A DNA stretch of 64,000 nt. Source: Micromonospora olivasterospora (GTDB taxonomy: Bacteria; Actinomycetota; Actinomycetes; Mycobacteriales; Micromonosporaceae). The notes under the pieces are model-generated. The model was not told the origin of the DNA and ran no database searches. It was given only the letters and a program-made list of their open reading frames with translations. A program made the position numbers and the translations under genes. Position 1 is the first letter of the stretch; every line of letters starts with the position of its first letter. Shown one piece after another: positions 45,587 to 55,349 of the stretch. The DNA lies in NCBI RefSeq assembly GCF_007830265.1, contig NZ_VLKE01000001.1:4216001-4280000 (forward strand), read 5' to 3'.

Positions 45587-48422
45587 GTGCTCGTACTGCT
45601 GATCCTCCACCTCGTGGCCGCGCTCGTCGCGCCGCCGCTGGTCCGGTGGTGGGGGCCCCGCGCCTTCCTCCCGCTGGCGCTCGCGCCTGCTGCCGCGTTC
45701 GCCTGGGCCCTGGCCCGTACGCCCGCCGTGGCCGGCGGCGGCGCGGTGACGGAGACATACTCCTGGATCCCGCAGCTGCGGCTGGCGCTGGCGTTCCGGC
45801 TGACCACCCTGTCCTGGCTGCTGATCCTGCTGGTCGGCGGCGTCGGCGCGCTGGTGCTGGTCTACTGCGCCCGGTACTTCGCCCCCGGCTCGGTGGGCCT
45901 GACCCGGTTCGCCGGGGTGCTGGTCGCCTTCGCCGGCGCGATGCTCGGCCTCGTCCTCGCCGACGACCTGCTGCTGCTCTACGTCTTCTGGGAACTGACG
46001 ACGATCTTCTCCTACCTGCTGATCGGGCACAGCACCGAGCGCCGGTCCAGCCGGTGGGCGGCGAGGCAGGCGCTGATCGTGACCACGCTCGGCGGGCTGG
46101 CCATGCTCGTCGGTTTCCTGATGCTCGGCCGGCACGCGGGGGAGTATCGCTGGTCGGCGCTCGCCTCGGCCGACCTGCCCGGGGGCGGGTACCTGGTCAC
46201 CGCCGTCCTGCTCGTGCTGGCCGGCGCGCTGGCCAAGTCGGCGGTGCTGCCGTTCAGCTCCTGGCTGCCGGCGGCGATGGCCGCGCCCAGCCCGGTCAGC
46301 GCGTACCTGCACGCGGCGGCGATGGTGAAGGCCGGCGTGTACCTGATCGGGCTGCTCGCGCCCGTGCTGGCCGCGGTCGGCCCGTGGCGGCCGGTGGCGG
46401 TCACCGCCGGGCTGCTCACCATGCTGGCCGGCGGCTGGGCCGCCCTGCGCCAGACCGACCTGAAGCTGCTGCTGGCGTACGGCACGACCAGCCAGCTCGG
46501 CCTGCTGACGGTGGCGCTCGCCTGGGGCACCCCGGACGCCGCGCTGGCCGGGACGGCGATGCTGCTCGCCCACGGGCTGTTCAAGTCCGCGCTGTTCCTC
46601 GTCGTCGGGGCCGTCGACCACACCGCCGGCACCCGCGACCTGCGCGAGCTGTCCGGCCTGGGGCGGCGCGCCCCGCTGCTGGCCGCGACCGGGATCCTGG
46701 CCGCCGCCTCCATGGCGGGGGTGCCGCCGCTGATCGGGTTCGTGGGCAAGGAGGCGATCCTCGCCGCGTACACCGGTCAGCCGCTGCTCCTCGCCGGGCT
46801 GGTCGCCGGCACCGTGCTCACCGTCGCGTACAGCGTCCGCTTCGCCTGGGGCGCGTTCGCCACCCGGCCGGACGTCGAGCCCACCGAGCCGGGGCACGCC
46901 CCCGCCGCCCTGCTCGCGCCGCCGGCCCTGCTCGCCGTCGCGGGCTGGCCGCCGGTGTGCTCGCCGGCCCGCTCGGCCGCCTGCTGCGCCCGTACGCCGA
47001 GCTCTTCGGCCCGGTCGGGGCGGACCTCGCGCTGTGGCACGGGCCGAGCCTCGCCCTCGGCCTCTCCGCCGCGGCCCTCGCGGGCGGCGCGGCGCTGTTC
47101 GCGCTGCGCGGCCCGCTCGCCCCGGTGCTGCACCGGGTCCGCGCGCCGGTGGGCGGCGTCCGCGGGTACGAGTGGCTGACGCGCCGTTTCGACCGGGCCG
47201 CCATCGCCGTCACCAGCGTCACCCAGCGCGGCTCGCTGCCGCAGTACCTCGGCACGATCCTGCTGGTCCTGGTGCTCGTGCCCGGCGGGGCGCTGCTGGC
47301 CACCGGCCCCTGGGGGCGGCCGGTCCACCTGTGGGACACCCCGCTGCAGCTCGTGGTGGGGCTGGTGACCGCGGCGGCGGCGCTGCTCGCCGTCGGTGCC
47401 CGCCGCCGGCTCACCGCGATGCTGCTGGTCGGGGTCACCGGCTACGGCACCGCGATGATGTTCGTCCTGTACGGCGCGCCCGACCTGGCGCTGACCCAGT
47501 TCCTGGTGGAGACGGCCACCATCGCGGTGTTCGTGCTGGTGCTGCGCCGGCTGCCGGAGCGGTTCTCCGTCCGCCCCCTGCGCCGCAGCCGGTGGGTGCG
47601 CCGGTCGGTGGGCGTCGCGGTCGGCGTGGTGCTCGCCGGGCTCGGCCTGGTGGCGGCCGGTGCCCGGACCGCGCCGTCGATCTCGCGCGACTTCCCGGAG
47701 CAGGCGGTCATCCGGGCGTACGGCCGCAACGTGGTCAACGTGACCCTCGTCGACATCCGGGCCTGGGACACCATGGGGGAGCTCTCGGTGCTGGTGGCCA
47801 CCGCGACCGGCGTGGCCAGCCTCGTCTTCCAGCGTTCCCGCACCGGCCCCCGCCCGCGACGCCCGCCGCGCCCCGTCGGCCGGCGTCCCCGCCCGGGCGG
47901 CCGGTGTGGCTGCGCGGCGGTCCCACCCTGCACGCCCGCCGCCGGTCGATCGTCTTCGAGGTGGTCACCCGGCTGATCTTCCACACCGTGGTGCTGCTCT
48001 CCCTGTTCCTGCTCTTCTCCGGCCACAACGCCCCCGGCGGCGGCTTCGTCGGCGGCCTGGTCGCCGGCCTCGCCCTGGCCGTGCGCTACCTCGCCGGCGG
48101 CCGGTACGAGCTGGCCGAGGCGGCCCCGGTCGGTGCCGGCACGGTGCTCGGCGCCGGCCTGGCCGTGTCGGTGGGCACCGGCGTGGCCTCCCTGCTCGCC
48201 GGCCGGTGGGTGCTGGAGAGCGCGCGGCTCGACTTCGCGCTGCCCGGCGTGGGCGAGATCCACCTGGTGACGGCCCTCTTCTTCGACATCGGCGTGTACC
48301 TGATCGTGGTCGGCCTCGTGCTGGACATCCTGCGCAGTCTCGGCGCGGAGGTCGACCGGCACATCGAGGCGGCCGGCGGCGGCGGGCGCGGGCTGGCCGT
48401 GGACGCGGGGGAGCCGCGATGA
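45587..48422 (+). CDS. mrpA: Na+/H+ antiporter subunit MrpA with fused MrpB domain (two frameshifts here)
   Basis: MrpA is the large subunit of the Mrp antiporter, related to NuoL of complex I. The N-terminal proton-antiporter domain has YVFWELTTIFSYLLIG, SWLPAAMAAPSPVSAYLHAA and IGFVGKEAILAAY. Near 46943 one C is missing (GGGCTGG for GGGCCTGG) and the protein continues one frame back with VLAGPLGRLLRPYAELFGP. A second one-base loss near 47880-47910 shifts into the MnhB domain (VTRLIFHTVVLLSLFLLFSG, then HNAPGGGFVGGLVAGLALA). Corrected length is about 945 residues, normal for actinobacterial MrpA-B fusions. mrpC overlaps its stop. Confidence 0.9.
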
Positions 48423-48889
48423 CCGGGCCCAGCCTGGTGCTGGTGGCCGCCGTCGGGGTGCTTGCCGGCACCGGCGTGACCCTGCTGCTGGAACGCAGCC
48501 TGAGCCGGATCCTGCTCGGGGTCATCCTGCTCGGCAACGGGGTCAACCTGCTGATCCTGCTCGGCGGCCGGCCCGGCGCGGCGCCCGTGGTCGGCACGGC
48601 GCCGATCGACCGGATGAGCGACATGCTGCCGCAGGCGATGGTGCTCACCGCCATCGTGATCACCTTCGGGCTCACCGCGTTCCTGCTCGCCGTCGCGTAC
48701 CGCGGCTGGTACCTCGAGGGCAACGACGAGGTGGAGGACGACCTGGAGGACCGCAAGGTCGCCGCGTTGGCCGCCCGCAACGAGCTGCCCGCCCCCGACC
48801 TCGGCGGCGAAGGGCCGGGCGACGACCCGGAGCAGGTGGACCCCGAGCCGTTCCCGCGCCGCCCACGCCGTCGCGGGGACACGGCGTGA
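48419..48889 (+). CDS. mrpC: Na+/H+ antiporter subunit MrpC
   Basis: The 156-residue NuoK-like protein has three membrane helices ([60 protein letters not shown]) and DMLPQAMVLTAIVI, the MrpC signature. A hydrophilic acidic tail of about 45 residues follows. The ATG overlaps the mrpA stop and its end overlaps mrpD, so translation is coupled. Confidence 0.94.
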   Translation: MTGPSLVLVAAVGVLAGTGVTLLLERSLSRILLGVILLGNGVNLLILLGGRPGAAPVVGTAPIDRMSDMLPQAMVLTAIVITFGLTAFLLAVAYRGWYLEGNDEVEDDLEDRKVAALAARNELPAPDLGGEGPGDDPEQVDPEPFPRRPRRRGDTA

Positions 48890-50400
48890 CCGGGTACGCG
48901 GCGCTGGTGCCGTTGCCCGTGGTGGTGCCGCTGCTCGGGGCGGCGTTCACCCTCCTGCTCGCGAACCGGCCGCGGGTGCAGCGCACGGTCAGCGTGGTCG
49001 GGCTCACCACCACGCTGACGGTCGCCGCGGTGCTGCTCGTCGAGGCGTACCGGCACGGGCCGGTCGTGGTGCGGATCGGCGGGTGGCCCCCGCCGGTGGG
49101 GATCGTGCTGGTGGCCGACCAGTTGGCCGCGTTGATGCTGGTGGTCTCGTCGGCCGTCACGCTGTGCGTGCTGCTCTACTCGATCGGCCAGGGCCGGGGC
49201 GAGATCGGCGAGGTCGCGCCGGTGACCATCTACCACCCGACGTACCTCGTGCTCACGGCCGGCGTCACCAACGCGTTCCTGGCCGGCGACCTGTTCAACC
49301 TCTTCGTCGGCTTCGAGATCCTGCTGGCGGCGAGCTTCGTGCTGATCACGCTGGGCGGGACGGAGACGCGGATCCGGACCGGCCCGACGTACGTGGTGGT
49401 GAGCATCCTGTCCTCGATGATCTTCCTGGCCGGGGTCGGCCTCGTCTACGCGGCCACCGGCACCCTCAACATGGCCCAGCTCGCCCACCGGCTCGACGCG
49501 CTGCCCGACGCCGTACGGCTCTGCCTCCAGCTGATGCTGCTGCTGGCGTTCGGGATCAAGGCGGCGGTGTTCCCGCTGTCGGCGTGGTTGCCGGACAGCT
49601 ACCCGACCGCGCCCGCCCCCGTCACCGCCGTCTTCGCCGGCCTGCTCACCAAGGTCGGCGTGTACGCGATCATCCGCACCGAGACCCTGCTCTTCCCCGG
49701 CGGCGAGGTCTCCGGCCCGCTGATGGTGGTGGCCGGCCTGACGATGCTGGTCGGCATCCTCGGCGCGGTCGCCCAGCCGGACATGAAGCGGCTGTTCTCG
49801 TTCATGCTGGTCAGCCACATCGGGTACATGATCTTCGGGGTGGCGCTCGGCACCGTCGCCGGGCTGGCCGGGGCGATCTTCTACGTGGTCCACCACATCA
49901 CCGTCCAGACCACCCTGTTCCTGGTCGCCGGGCTGGTCGAGGCGCGGGCCGGCAGCACCGACCTGCGCCGGCTCGGCGGGCTGGCCCGGGTGGCCCCGCT
50001 GCTCGCGGTGCTGTTCTTCGTCCCGGCCATGAACCTCGCGGGCATCCCGCCGTTCTCCGGGTTCCTCGGCAAGCTCGGCCTGCTCCAGGCCGGGGTGGCC
50101 GTCGGCGGCCCGCTGCCCCTGGCGCTGGTCGCCGCCGGCACGGCCACCAGCCTGTTGACCCTCTACGCCGCGTCCCGGGTGTGGAACGTCGCGTTCTGGC
50201 GGGCGCCCCAGCTCGCCACCGCCGAGCCGCCGCTCCGGCTGCCGGCCCTGATGGTCGGCGCCACGACGGCCCTGGTCGCGCTGGGCGTGCTGCTCACCGT
50301 CGTCGCCGGGCCGCTGTTCGGGGTCACCACCGACGCCGCGACCGACCTGCGCGCCCGCACCCCGTACGTGCGGGCGGTGCTGCCCGGCGGCGCCCCGTGA
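48886..50400 (+). CDS. mrpD: Na+/H+ antiporter subunit MrpD
   Basis: The 504-residue NuoM/N-like protein has about 14 helices, with GDLFNLFVGFEILLAASFVL (conserved Glu of the proton channel) and AFGIKAAVFPLSAWLPDSYP (conserved Lys). LLTKVGVYAIIRTETLLF and PPFSGFLGKLGLLQAG follow. It forms the antiporter core with MrpA. The GTG overlaps the mrpC stop, and the next gene overlaps its stop. Confidence 0.95.
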   Translation: MTGYAALVPLPVVVPLLGAAFTLLLANRPRVQRTVSVVGLTTTLTVAAVLLVEAYRHGPVVVRIGGWPPPVGIVLVADQLAALMLVVSSAVTLCVLLYSIGQGRGEIGEVAPVTIYHPTYLVLTAGVTNAFLAGDLFNLFVGFEILLAASFVLITLGGTETRIRTGPTYVVVSILSSMIFLAGVGLVYAATGTLNMAQLAHRLDALPDAVRLCLQLMLLLAFGIKAAVFPLSAWLPDSYPTAPAPVTAVFAGLLTKVGVYAIIRTETLLFPGGEVSGPLMVVAGLTMLVGILGAVAQPDMKRLFSFMLVSHIGYMIFGVALGTVAGLAGAIFYVVHHITVQTTLFLVAGLVEARAGSTDLRRLGGLARVAPLLAVLFFVPAMNLAGIPPFSGFLGKLGLLQAGVAVGGPLPLALVAAGTATSLLTLYAASRVWNVAFWRAPQLATAEPPLRLPALMVGATTALVALGVLLTVVAGPLFGVTTDAATDLRARTPYVRAVLPGGAP

Positions 50401-51043
50401 CCGCCGGACCCGACCGCCCCCGGGCGGACCCGAGGCGGGCGCCGCCGATCCCGGCCGCCGGAGCCGGGTACGCGCCCACGGCCGGCGCTGGCGCGACCAA
50501 CTGGTGGCCCTCGCCTGGCTGGCACTGATCTGGAACCTGCTCTGGGGACGGTTCTCCTGGGGCAACGTGCTGGCCGGGCTGCTGGTCGCCGCGGCGGTGC
50601 TGACGTTCTTCCCGCTGCCGCCGGTCACCTTCGGCGGCCGGGTCCGCCCCTGGGCGCTGCTCGCGCTGGCGGGCCGGTTCGTCGTCGAGCTGGTCGGCGC
50701 CAGCGTCCACGTGGCCTGGATCGCCGTCCGGCCCGGCTACCGGCCCCGGGGCGCGATCATCGCCGTGCCGCTGCGGGTGCGTACCGACCTCAACCTCGCG
50801 CTCACCGCCGAGGCCGTCTCGCTCGTCCCCGGCACCCTCATCCTCGAGGTCGACCGGGAGCGGGGCCTGCTCTACGTGCACGTGCTCGACGTCCGCGGGC
50901 CGCGGGACCTCACCGACAGCCGCGACCGCGTCCTCGCCACCGAGGCCCGGATCGTCCGCGCCGTCGGCTCCGCCGCCGAGCGGGAACTCCTCGCCACCCC
51001 CGCCGATCCCGTCCCGTCCGCCGACCGGAGGCCCGACCAGTGA
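50397..51043 (+). CDS. mrpE: Na+/H+ antiporter subunit MrpE (frameshifted near the N-terminus)
   Basis: The MrpE core (LALIWNLLWGRFSWGNVLAG, then RPWALLALAGRFVVELVGAS, then LVPGTLILEVDRERGLLYVH) is intact and could start at 50504. Each neighbour in the operon overlaps by GTGA, and a GTG at 50397 does overlap the mrpD stop. Its frame carries VTAGPDRPRADPRRAPPIPAA and then leaves the MrpE frame near 50465, where GCCGGG probably should be GCCCGGG. With that base restored, the N-terminus reads on through RAHGRRWRDQLVALAWL. MrpE is needed for antiporter assembly and activity. Confidence 0.88.
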
Positions 51044-51303
51044 CCGCCGTCCTCGCCACCGTGCTCACCGTGCTCTTCTCCGTCACCGCGCTGCTCGCGC
51101 TGGCCCGGATGTACCGCGGCCCCTCGCTGCTGGACCGGGTGATCGCCGCCGACGTCCTGTTGAACACCATGGCCGGGGCGGTCGGGGCGGAGGCGGCGGT
51201 CAACCGGCACGCCACCACCCTGCCCGTGCTCGTGGTCCTGTCGCTGCTCGGGTTCGTCGGCGCGGTGGCCCTGGTCCGCTTCGCGGTGCAGGAGGAGGCG
51301 TGA
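51040..51303 (+). CDS. mrpF: Na+/H+ antiporter subunit MrpF
   Basis: This 87-residue, three-helix protein has ALARMYRGPSLLDRVIAADV, the MrpF signature, and VLSLLGFVGAVALVRFAVQ at the end. Subunit F lines the ion path in Mrp structures. The GTG overlaps mrpE, and its stop overlaps mrpG. Confidence 0.94.
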   Translation: MTAVLATVLTVLFSVTALLALARMYRGPSLLDRVIAADVLLNTMAGAVGAEAAVNRHATTLPVLVVLSLLGFVGAVALVRFAVQEEA

Positions 51304-51635
51304 CCTGGGCGGCGGCGGCCGACTGGCTGGGCGGCGCCTGCCTGGTCGCCGGGGGACTGCTCAGCCTCGCCGCCGGGATCGGCGTGCTGCGGTTCCCGGA
51401 CGTGCTGGACCGGCTGCACGCGGCCACGAAGCCGCAGGTGCTCGGCGTGCTGCTGCTGCTCGCGGGGCTGGCGTTGCGCCTGCGTACCTCGGCCGACCTC
51501 GGGATGATCCTCCTGGTGGCGGTGTTCCAGCTGGCGACCGCCCCCGTCGCCGCCCAGATGGTCGGCCGGGCGGCGTACCGGTCGGGGCGGGTCAACCGAG
51601 ACCTCCTCGACGCCGACGACCTCGCCGGCCGCTGA
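51300..51635 (+). CDS. mrpG: Na+/H+ antiporter subunit MrpG
   Basis: The 111-residue protein has three helices and the MrpG block LLSLAAGIGVLRFPDVLDRLHAATKPQVLGVLLLLAGLAL. It completes the A-C-D-E-F-G operon for Na+/H+ exchange and pH or salt tolerance. The GTG overlaps the mrpF stop. Transcription probably ends in the short gap before the leader peptide promoter. Confidence 0.95.
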   Translation: MTWAAAADWLGGACLVAGGLLSLAAGIGVLRFPDVLDRLHAATKPQVLGVLLLLAGLALRLRTSADLGMILLVAVFQLATAPVAAQMVGRAAYRSGRVNRDLLDADDLAGR

Positions 51636-51675
51636 ACCTTCCCTGCTCCTTCAGCGAAAGCACAGCCAGGGCCGA

Positions 51676-51681
51676 TAAAAT
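51676..51681 (+). promoter_or_regulatory. -10 element TAAAAT before the leader peptide
   Basis: TAAAAT, the most AT-rich hexamer nearby, ends 6 nt before ATG 51688. That places transcription initiation at that ATG and makes the short ORF leaderless. Confidence 0.7.
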
Positions 51682-51687
51682 GGCCGC

Positions 51688-51789
51688 ATGATCGACTCTT
51701 CTGCCCAGGAGGGCAGCAGTAGCCAGCCGGGTCAGCCCCGGCATCCCCACGCCCCGACGACCCCGGGAGCCCTGAGCGACCCGTGCTGA
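51688..51789 (+). CDS. 33-residue leaderless leader peptide upstream of a CNNM/CBS gene
   Basis: A short ORF starts with ATG-ATC-GAC exactly 6 nt after TAAAAT and ends with ...LSDPC and TGA at 51787-51789. It overlaps the GTG start (51783) of the following membrane protein gene in another frame. The composition is Ser/Gln/Pro/His-rich (MIDSSAQEGSSSQPGQPRHP). The overlap suggests that ribosomes finishing the leader reinitiate on the transporter gene. Sequence conservation was not tested. The alternative is untranslated leader RNA. Confidence 0.5.
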   Translation: MIDSSAQEGSSSQPGQPRHPHAPTTPGALSDPC

Positions 51790-53146
51790 TCGTCGTCGGA
51801 CTCGTTCTCATCATCGTTCTCACCGCCGCCACCGGTTACTTCGTGGCCCAGGAGTTCGGTTACGTCGCCGTGGACCGCGGCCGGCTCAAGCAGCTGGCCG
51901 ACGCCGGCGACCAGGCCGCCGCCCGGGCCCTGGAGGTGACCGGCCGGCTCTCGTTCATGCTCTCCGGCGCGCAGCTCGGCATCACCGTGACCGCGCTGCT
52001 GGTCGGTTACGTCGCCGAGCCGTACCTCGGTGCGGGGCTGGCCCCCTGCTCGGCGGGGTCGGGGTCTCCACCGCGGTGGCCCTGCCGCTGTCGGTCGCGC
52101 TCGCCCTGGTCATCGCGACCGTCGTGCAGATGGTCCTCGGCGAACTGGCCCCGAAGAACCTGGCCATCGCCCGCGCCGAGCCGCTGGCCCGGGCGCTGGC
52201 CCGGTCCACCCTGCTCTACCTGCGGATCGCCGGGCCGGTGATCACGCTGTTCGACAAGGCCGCCGTACGCCTGCTGCGCCGGGTCGGCATCGAGCCGATC
52301 GAGGAACTGCCCAGCGGCGCCACCCCGGAGGACCTGGAGCAGATCATCGCCGAGTCCCGCGACGAGGGGCACCTCGACGCGGAGATGTCCACCCTGCTCG
52401 ACCGTGGGCTCGACTTCCGGGAGCTGACCGCCGGGGAGGCCATGGTGCCCCGGGTCGACGTGCACACCGTCCGGGCGGACGAGCCGCTCAGCCGGGTGGT
52501 GGAGCTGCTCGACACCGGGCACTCCCGCTTCCCCGTACGCGGCGCCGAGGGCGTCGACGACCTCGTCGGCGTGGTCGGCATCGCCGACGTGCTGGCCGTG
52601 CCGCCGGCGCGGCGCGCGGCCACCCCGGTCAGCGCGGTGGCCGTACCCCCGTTGCTGGTGCCGGAGACCCTGCCGCTGCCGACGGTGCTGGACCGGCTCC
52701 GGGTCGGGCACCGGCAGCTCGCCTGCGTGGTCGACGAGTACGGCGGCTTCGCCGGCGTGATCACGCTGGAGGACATCGCCGAGGAGCTGGTCGGCCCGAT
52801 CCGCGACGAGGACGACCCGCCGGAGCGGGCCCCCGCCCGGCAGGACGACGGATCCTGGGTGGTCCCCGCGCGCTGGCGGATCGACGAGGTCGCCGACAGC
52901 ACGGGCATCGCCCTGCCCGAGGCGCCCGAGTACGACACCCTGTCCGGCCTGGTGATGCGCGAGCTCGGGCGGGTGCCCGAGGTCGGCGACCGGCTGGAGA
53001 TCGCGCTGCCGGTCGACGGCGAGGCCCAGGCCGAGCCGCGCGCCCTCGTCGAGGTGCTCGCGGTGGACCGGCACGTGGCCGACTCGGTCCGGCTCCAGCT
53101 CACCGGGACCGGCGCGGGCGGGCGGCGCGTGGAGGGGGCAGCGTGA
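51783..53146 (+). CDS. CNNM/UPF0053 transporter with CBS pair and CorC domain (frameshifted here)
   Basis: The hemolysin-C/CorC-type protein begins LIVVGLVLIIVLTAATGYFVAQEFGYVAVDRGRLKQL (DUF21 membrane domain). After YLGAGLAP the frame breaks at about 52043-52048, where CCCCC probably lost one C. It continues as VALPLSVALALVIATVVQMV, LGELAPKNLAIARAEPLARA, the CBS pair (MVPRVDVHTVRADEPLSRVV ... VDEYGGFAGVITLEDIAEEL) and the CorC_HlyC domain. Corrected length is about 454 residues. The family is linked to Mg2+/Co2+ homeostasis. A paralogue follows. Confidence 0.9.
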
Positions 53147-53210
53147 GCGCGAGGAGTGAGCCGGTTTTGCGAGCCCCGCAGTCGCGAACGGAAGGTGGGG
53201 CAGCGTGAGC
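53135..53210. repeat. Short inserted element flanked by 14-bp direct repeats
   Basis: GGGGCAGCGTGAGC occurs at 53135-53148 and again at 53197-53210, enclosing 48 bp that read GCGAGGAGTGAGCCGGTTTT and then GCGAGCCCCGCAGTCGCGAA before the second copy. The first copy contains the stop of the upstream gene and the second the GTG start of the downstream gene. Without the insert the two would overlap as GTGA, like the other pairs here. Confidence 0.7.
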
Positions 53211-54272
53211 CCGGGTGTGGCGCTGTTCGTGTCCGTGGTGCTGCTCGCGCTGAACGGGTTCTTCGTGGCCGCCGAGTTCGCGCTCGTGGCCAGCAAGCGG
53301 TACCGGCTGGAGCACGCCGTCACCAGCGGCGGCGGCCGGGGCGCCCGTGCGGCGCTGGACGGCGTACGCGAGCTGTCGCTGATGCTGGCCGGCGCGCAGC
53401 TCGGCATCACGCTGTGCACGCTGGGTCTGGGTGCGCTCGCCGAGCCGGCGATCGAGTACCTGCTCAGCCCGGTGCTGCACGCCGTGGGCCTGCCCGAGGC
53501 GGCCAGCCACGTCGTGGCCCTGGTGTTCGCCCTGGCCCTGGTCACCTTCCTGCACCTCGTGGTCGGCGAGATGGCCCCGAAGTCGTGGGCCATCACCGAC
53601 GCGGAGCGCTCGGCGAGCCTGCTGGCGCTGCCGTTCCGGGCCTTCGCCCGGGTGGCCCGGCCGGTGTTGTCGCTGCTCAACGCGCTGGCCAACGCGATGC
53701 TGCGGCTGGTCCGGGTACGCCCGCAGGACCAGCTCGCCCAGGTGCACGGCCCCGACGAGCTGCGCATGCTGCTGGAGCAGTCGCGCGAGCACGGGCTGCT
53801 CGGCGCGGAGCAGCACCAGATGCTCACCAGCATGCTGGAGTTGCAGGGCACCACGGTCGCGCAGGTGATGGAGCCCTTCGACCGAATCGTCACGGTCCGC
53901 CGGGACGACCCGGCGGAGCGGATCGAGCAGGTGTCCCGGGACAGCGGCCGGTCCCGGCTGGCCGTCCTGGACGACGGTGACGAGGTGTGCGGGCTGGTGC
54001 ACGTCCGGGAGGCGGTGCGGGCCACCACCACCGGCCGTTCCGCCACCGCGGGCGAGCTGATGAGTGCCGCGTTCACGCTGCCGGCGGCCGCCTCGGTGAC
54101 CGAGGCGGTGGCCGCGATGCGCGGCCGGCAGGCCCAGCTCGCCCTGGTCCGCAACGGCGGCGGCCCGACCCGCCCGATCGGGTTCGTGGCGCTGGAGGAC
54201 CTGCTGGAGGAGGTCATCGGCGAGTTCGACGACGAGACCGACCCGGTGCCGCGGGGCCGCCGGATGCGCTGA
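53205..54272 (+). CDS. CNNM/UPF0053 transporter with CBS pair
   Basis: The 355-residue paralogue of the previous gene has the DUF21 membrane domain (LLALNGFFVAAEFALVASKR, MLAGAQLGITLCTLGLGALA, VVGEMAPKSWAITDAERSA). Two CBS motifs follow (VMEPFDRIVTVRRDDPAERI; VALEDLLEEVIGEF). The C-terminal CorC domain is absent. It probably works with the upstream gene in divalent cation handling. The GTG follows AAGGTGGGGCAGC. Confidence 0.9.
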   Translation: MSPGVALFVSVVLLALNGFFVAAEFALVASKRYRLEHAVTSGGGRGARAALDGVRELSLMLAGAQLGITLCTLGLGALAEPAIEYLLSPVLHAVGLPEAASHVVALVFALALVTFLHLVVGEMAPKSWAITDAERSASLLALPFRAFARVARPVLSLLNALANAMLRLVRVRPQDQLAQVHGPDELRMLLEQSREHGLLGAEQHQMLTSMLELQGTTVAQVMEPFDRIVTVRRDDPAERIEQVSRDSGRSRLAVLDDGDEVCGLVHVREAVRATTTGRSATAGELMSAAFTLPAAASVTEAVAAMRGRQAQLALVRNGGGPTRPIGFVALEDLLEEVIGEFDDETDPVPRGRRMR

Positions 54273-54402
54273 CCCCGTCCCGTTCGTTGCCGCCGGTCCG
54301 CCGCCGCCCCACCCGGGCGCCGGCGGGCCGGCGGCCGTCGTTGTCGGCCGGTCAGGACTGTCCGGCCCCTCGCGGGGAACCCGCGGGCGGGAGGGAAGCG
54401 GC

Positions 54403-55326
54403 GTGCGGCTGACGGGGGTCTCGCCCGAGTCCGGCTGGACCGGGCTGTCGGTGCGCACCACGCTGCCCAGCCCAAGCACCTGCCCCGGCCTGCGGCTGCC
54501 CGGGCGCGTGACGCTCACCGCCGGCCCGGACGACGTGCCGGTCCGGCACATCCGGCTGGGCCTGGTCAGCCAGGTCGAGCCCGACGACCCGGCGGCGCCC
54601 CGCAAGCTCGTCCAGTTCCACCAGGTGGCGATCGCCGGGGCGTTCGTGGTGCCGGCCAACCGGCGGCGGGCGGTGGACTTCGCGTTGCCGCTGCCCTGGG
54701 AGACCCCGGTGACGATCTTCGGCGGAATGCCGCTGATGAGCCTGCGGATGGGGCTACGGACCGAGGTGGCGATCGACGTGGACCTGGCGCAGGGGCCCAT
54801 GGTGCCGGTCTTCGTTCACCCGCTGCCGACCCAGCGGCACGTGCTGGCCGCGCTGGACACGCTCGGCTTCACCATGCGCCAGGCCGGCCTGGTCCAGGGG
54901 CGGCTGCCCGGGGTGGAGCAGACCCTGCCGCTGCACCAGCGGCTCGGCTGGTGGGTCGGGCCGCTGTACGCCGGGCCGATCACCGAGCTGGAAGTGATCT
55001 TCGTGGCGAACGCGGCCGGCCTGGAGGTGATCCTCTGGGCCGACCGGCGACTCGCCCTGGCCGGGGTCACCCACCAGAGCATCAGCCGGTTCCGGGTCTG
55101 GCACACCGGCGCGGACCAGGCCGACTGGGTCGCCGTGGTGGACGGCTGGCTGCGGCAGACAATCAACCGGCACGCCGACCTGGCCTCGGACGCACAGTGG
55201 TCGGCCCGGATCACCGAGTCCGCGCACGTCAGCCGCCACCCGGACGAGCCGGTCCACCCCGGGGAGGGCCTCGGCGGCACCGCCGGCGGGCCGGGCATCG
55301 GCGGCGGCTCCGGCGACGGCACCTGA
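54403..55326 (+). CDS. Spo0M-like sporulation-control protein
   Basis: The 307-residue protein is arrestin-like. CPGLRLPGRVTLTAGPDDVPVRHIRLGLV, FHQVAIAGAFVVPANRRRAVDFALPLPWETPVTIFGGM and GLRTEVAIDVDLAQGP match Spo0M. In Bacillus it affects sporulation and cell shape, and actinomycete copies are usually described by analogy. A Gly-rich tail (GGTAGGPGIGGGSGDGT) ends it. The GTG at 54403 follows GGGAGGGA by 6 nt. Confidence 0.88.
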   Translation: MRLTGVSPESGWTGLSVRTTLPSPSTCPGLRLPGRVTLTAGPDDVPVRHIRLGLVSQVEPDDPAAPRKLVQFHQVAIAGAFVVPANRRRAVDFALPLPWETPVTIFGGMPLMSLRMGLRTEVAIDVDLAQGPMVPVFVHPLPTQRHVLAALDTLGFTMRQAGLVQGRLPGVEQTLPLHQRLGWWVGPLYAGPITELEVIFVANAAGLEVILWADRRLALAGVTHQSISRFRVWHTGADQADWVAVVDGWLRQTINRHADLASDAQWSARITESAHVSRHPDEPVHPGEGLGGTAGGPGIGGGSGDGT

Positions 55327-55349
55327 CCGCCGCCGCCGGTGGGCCGCGT

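Noticed and set aside
47913..48422. Separate mrpB gene starting at GTG 47913
   Set aside because: No ribosome-binding site precedes it, and actinobacterial mrpA usually carries the MrpB domain fused. A one-base loss explains the frame change better.
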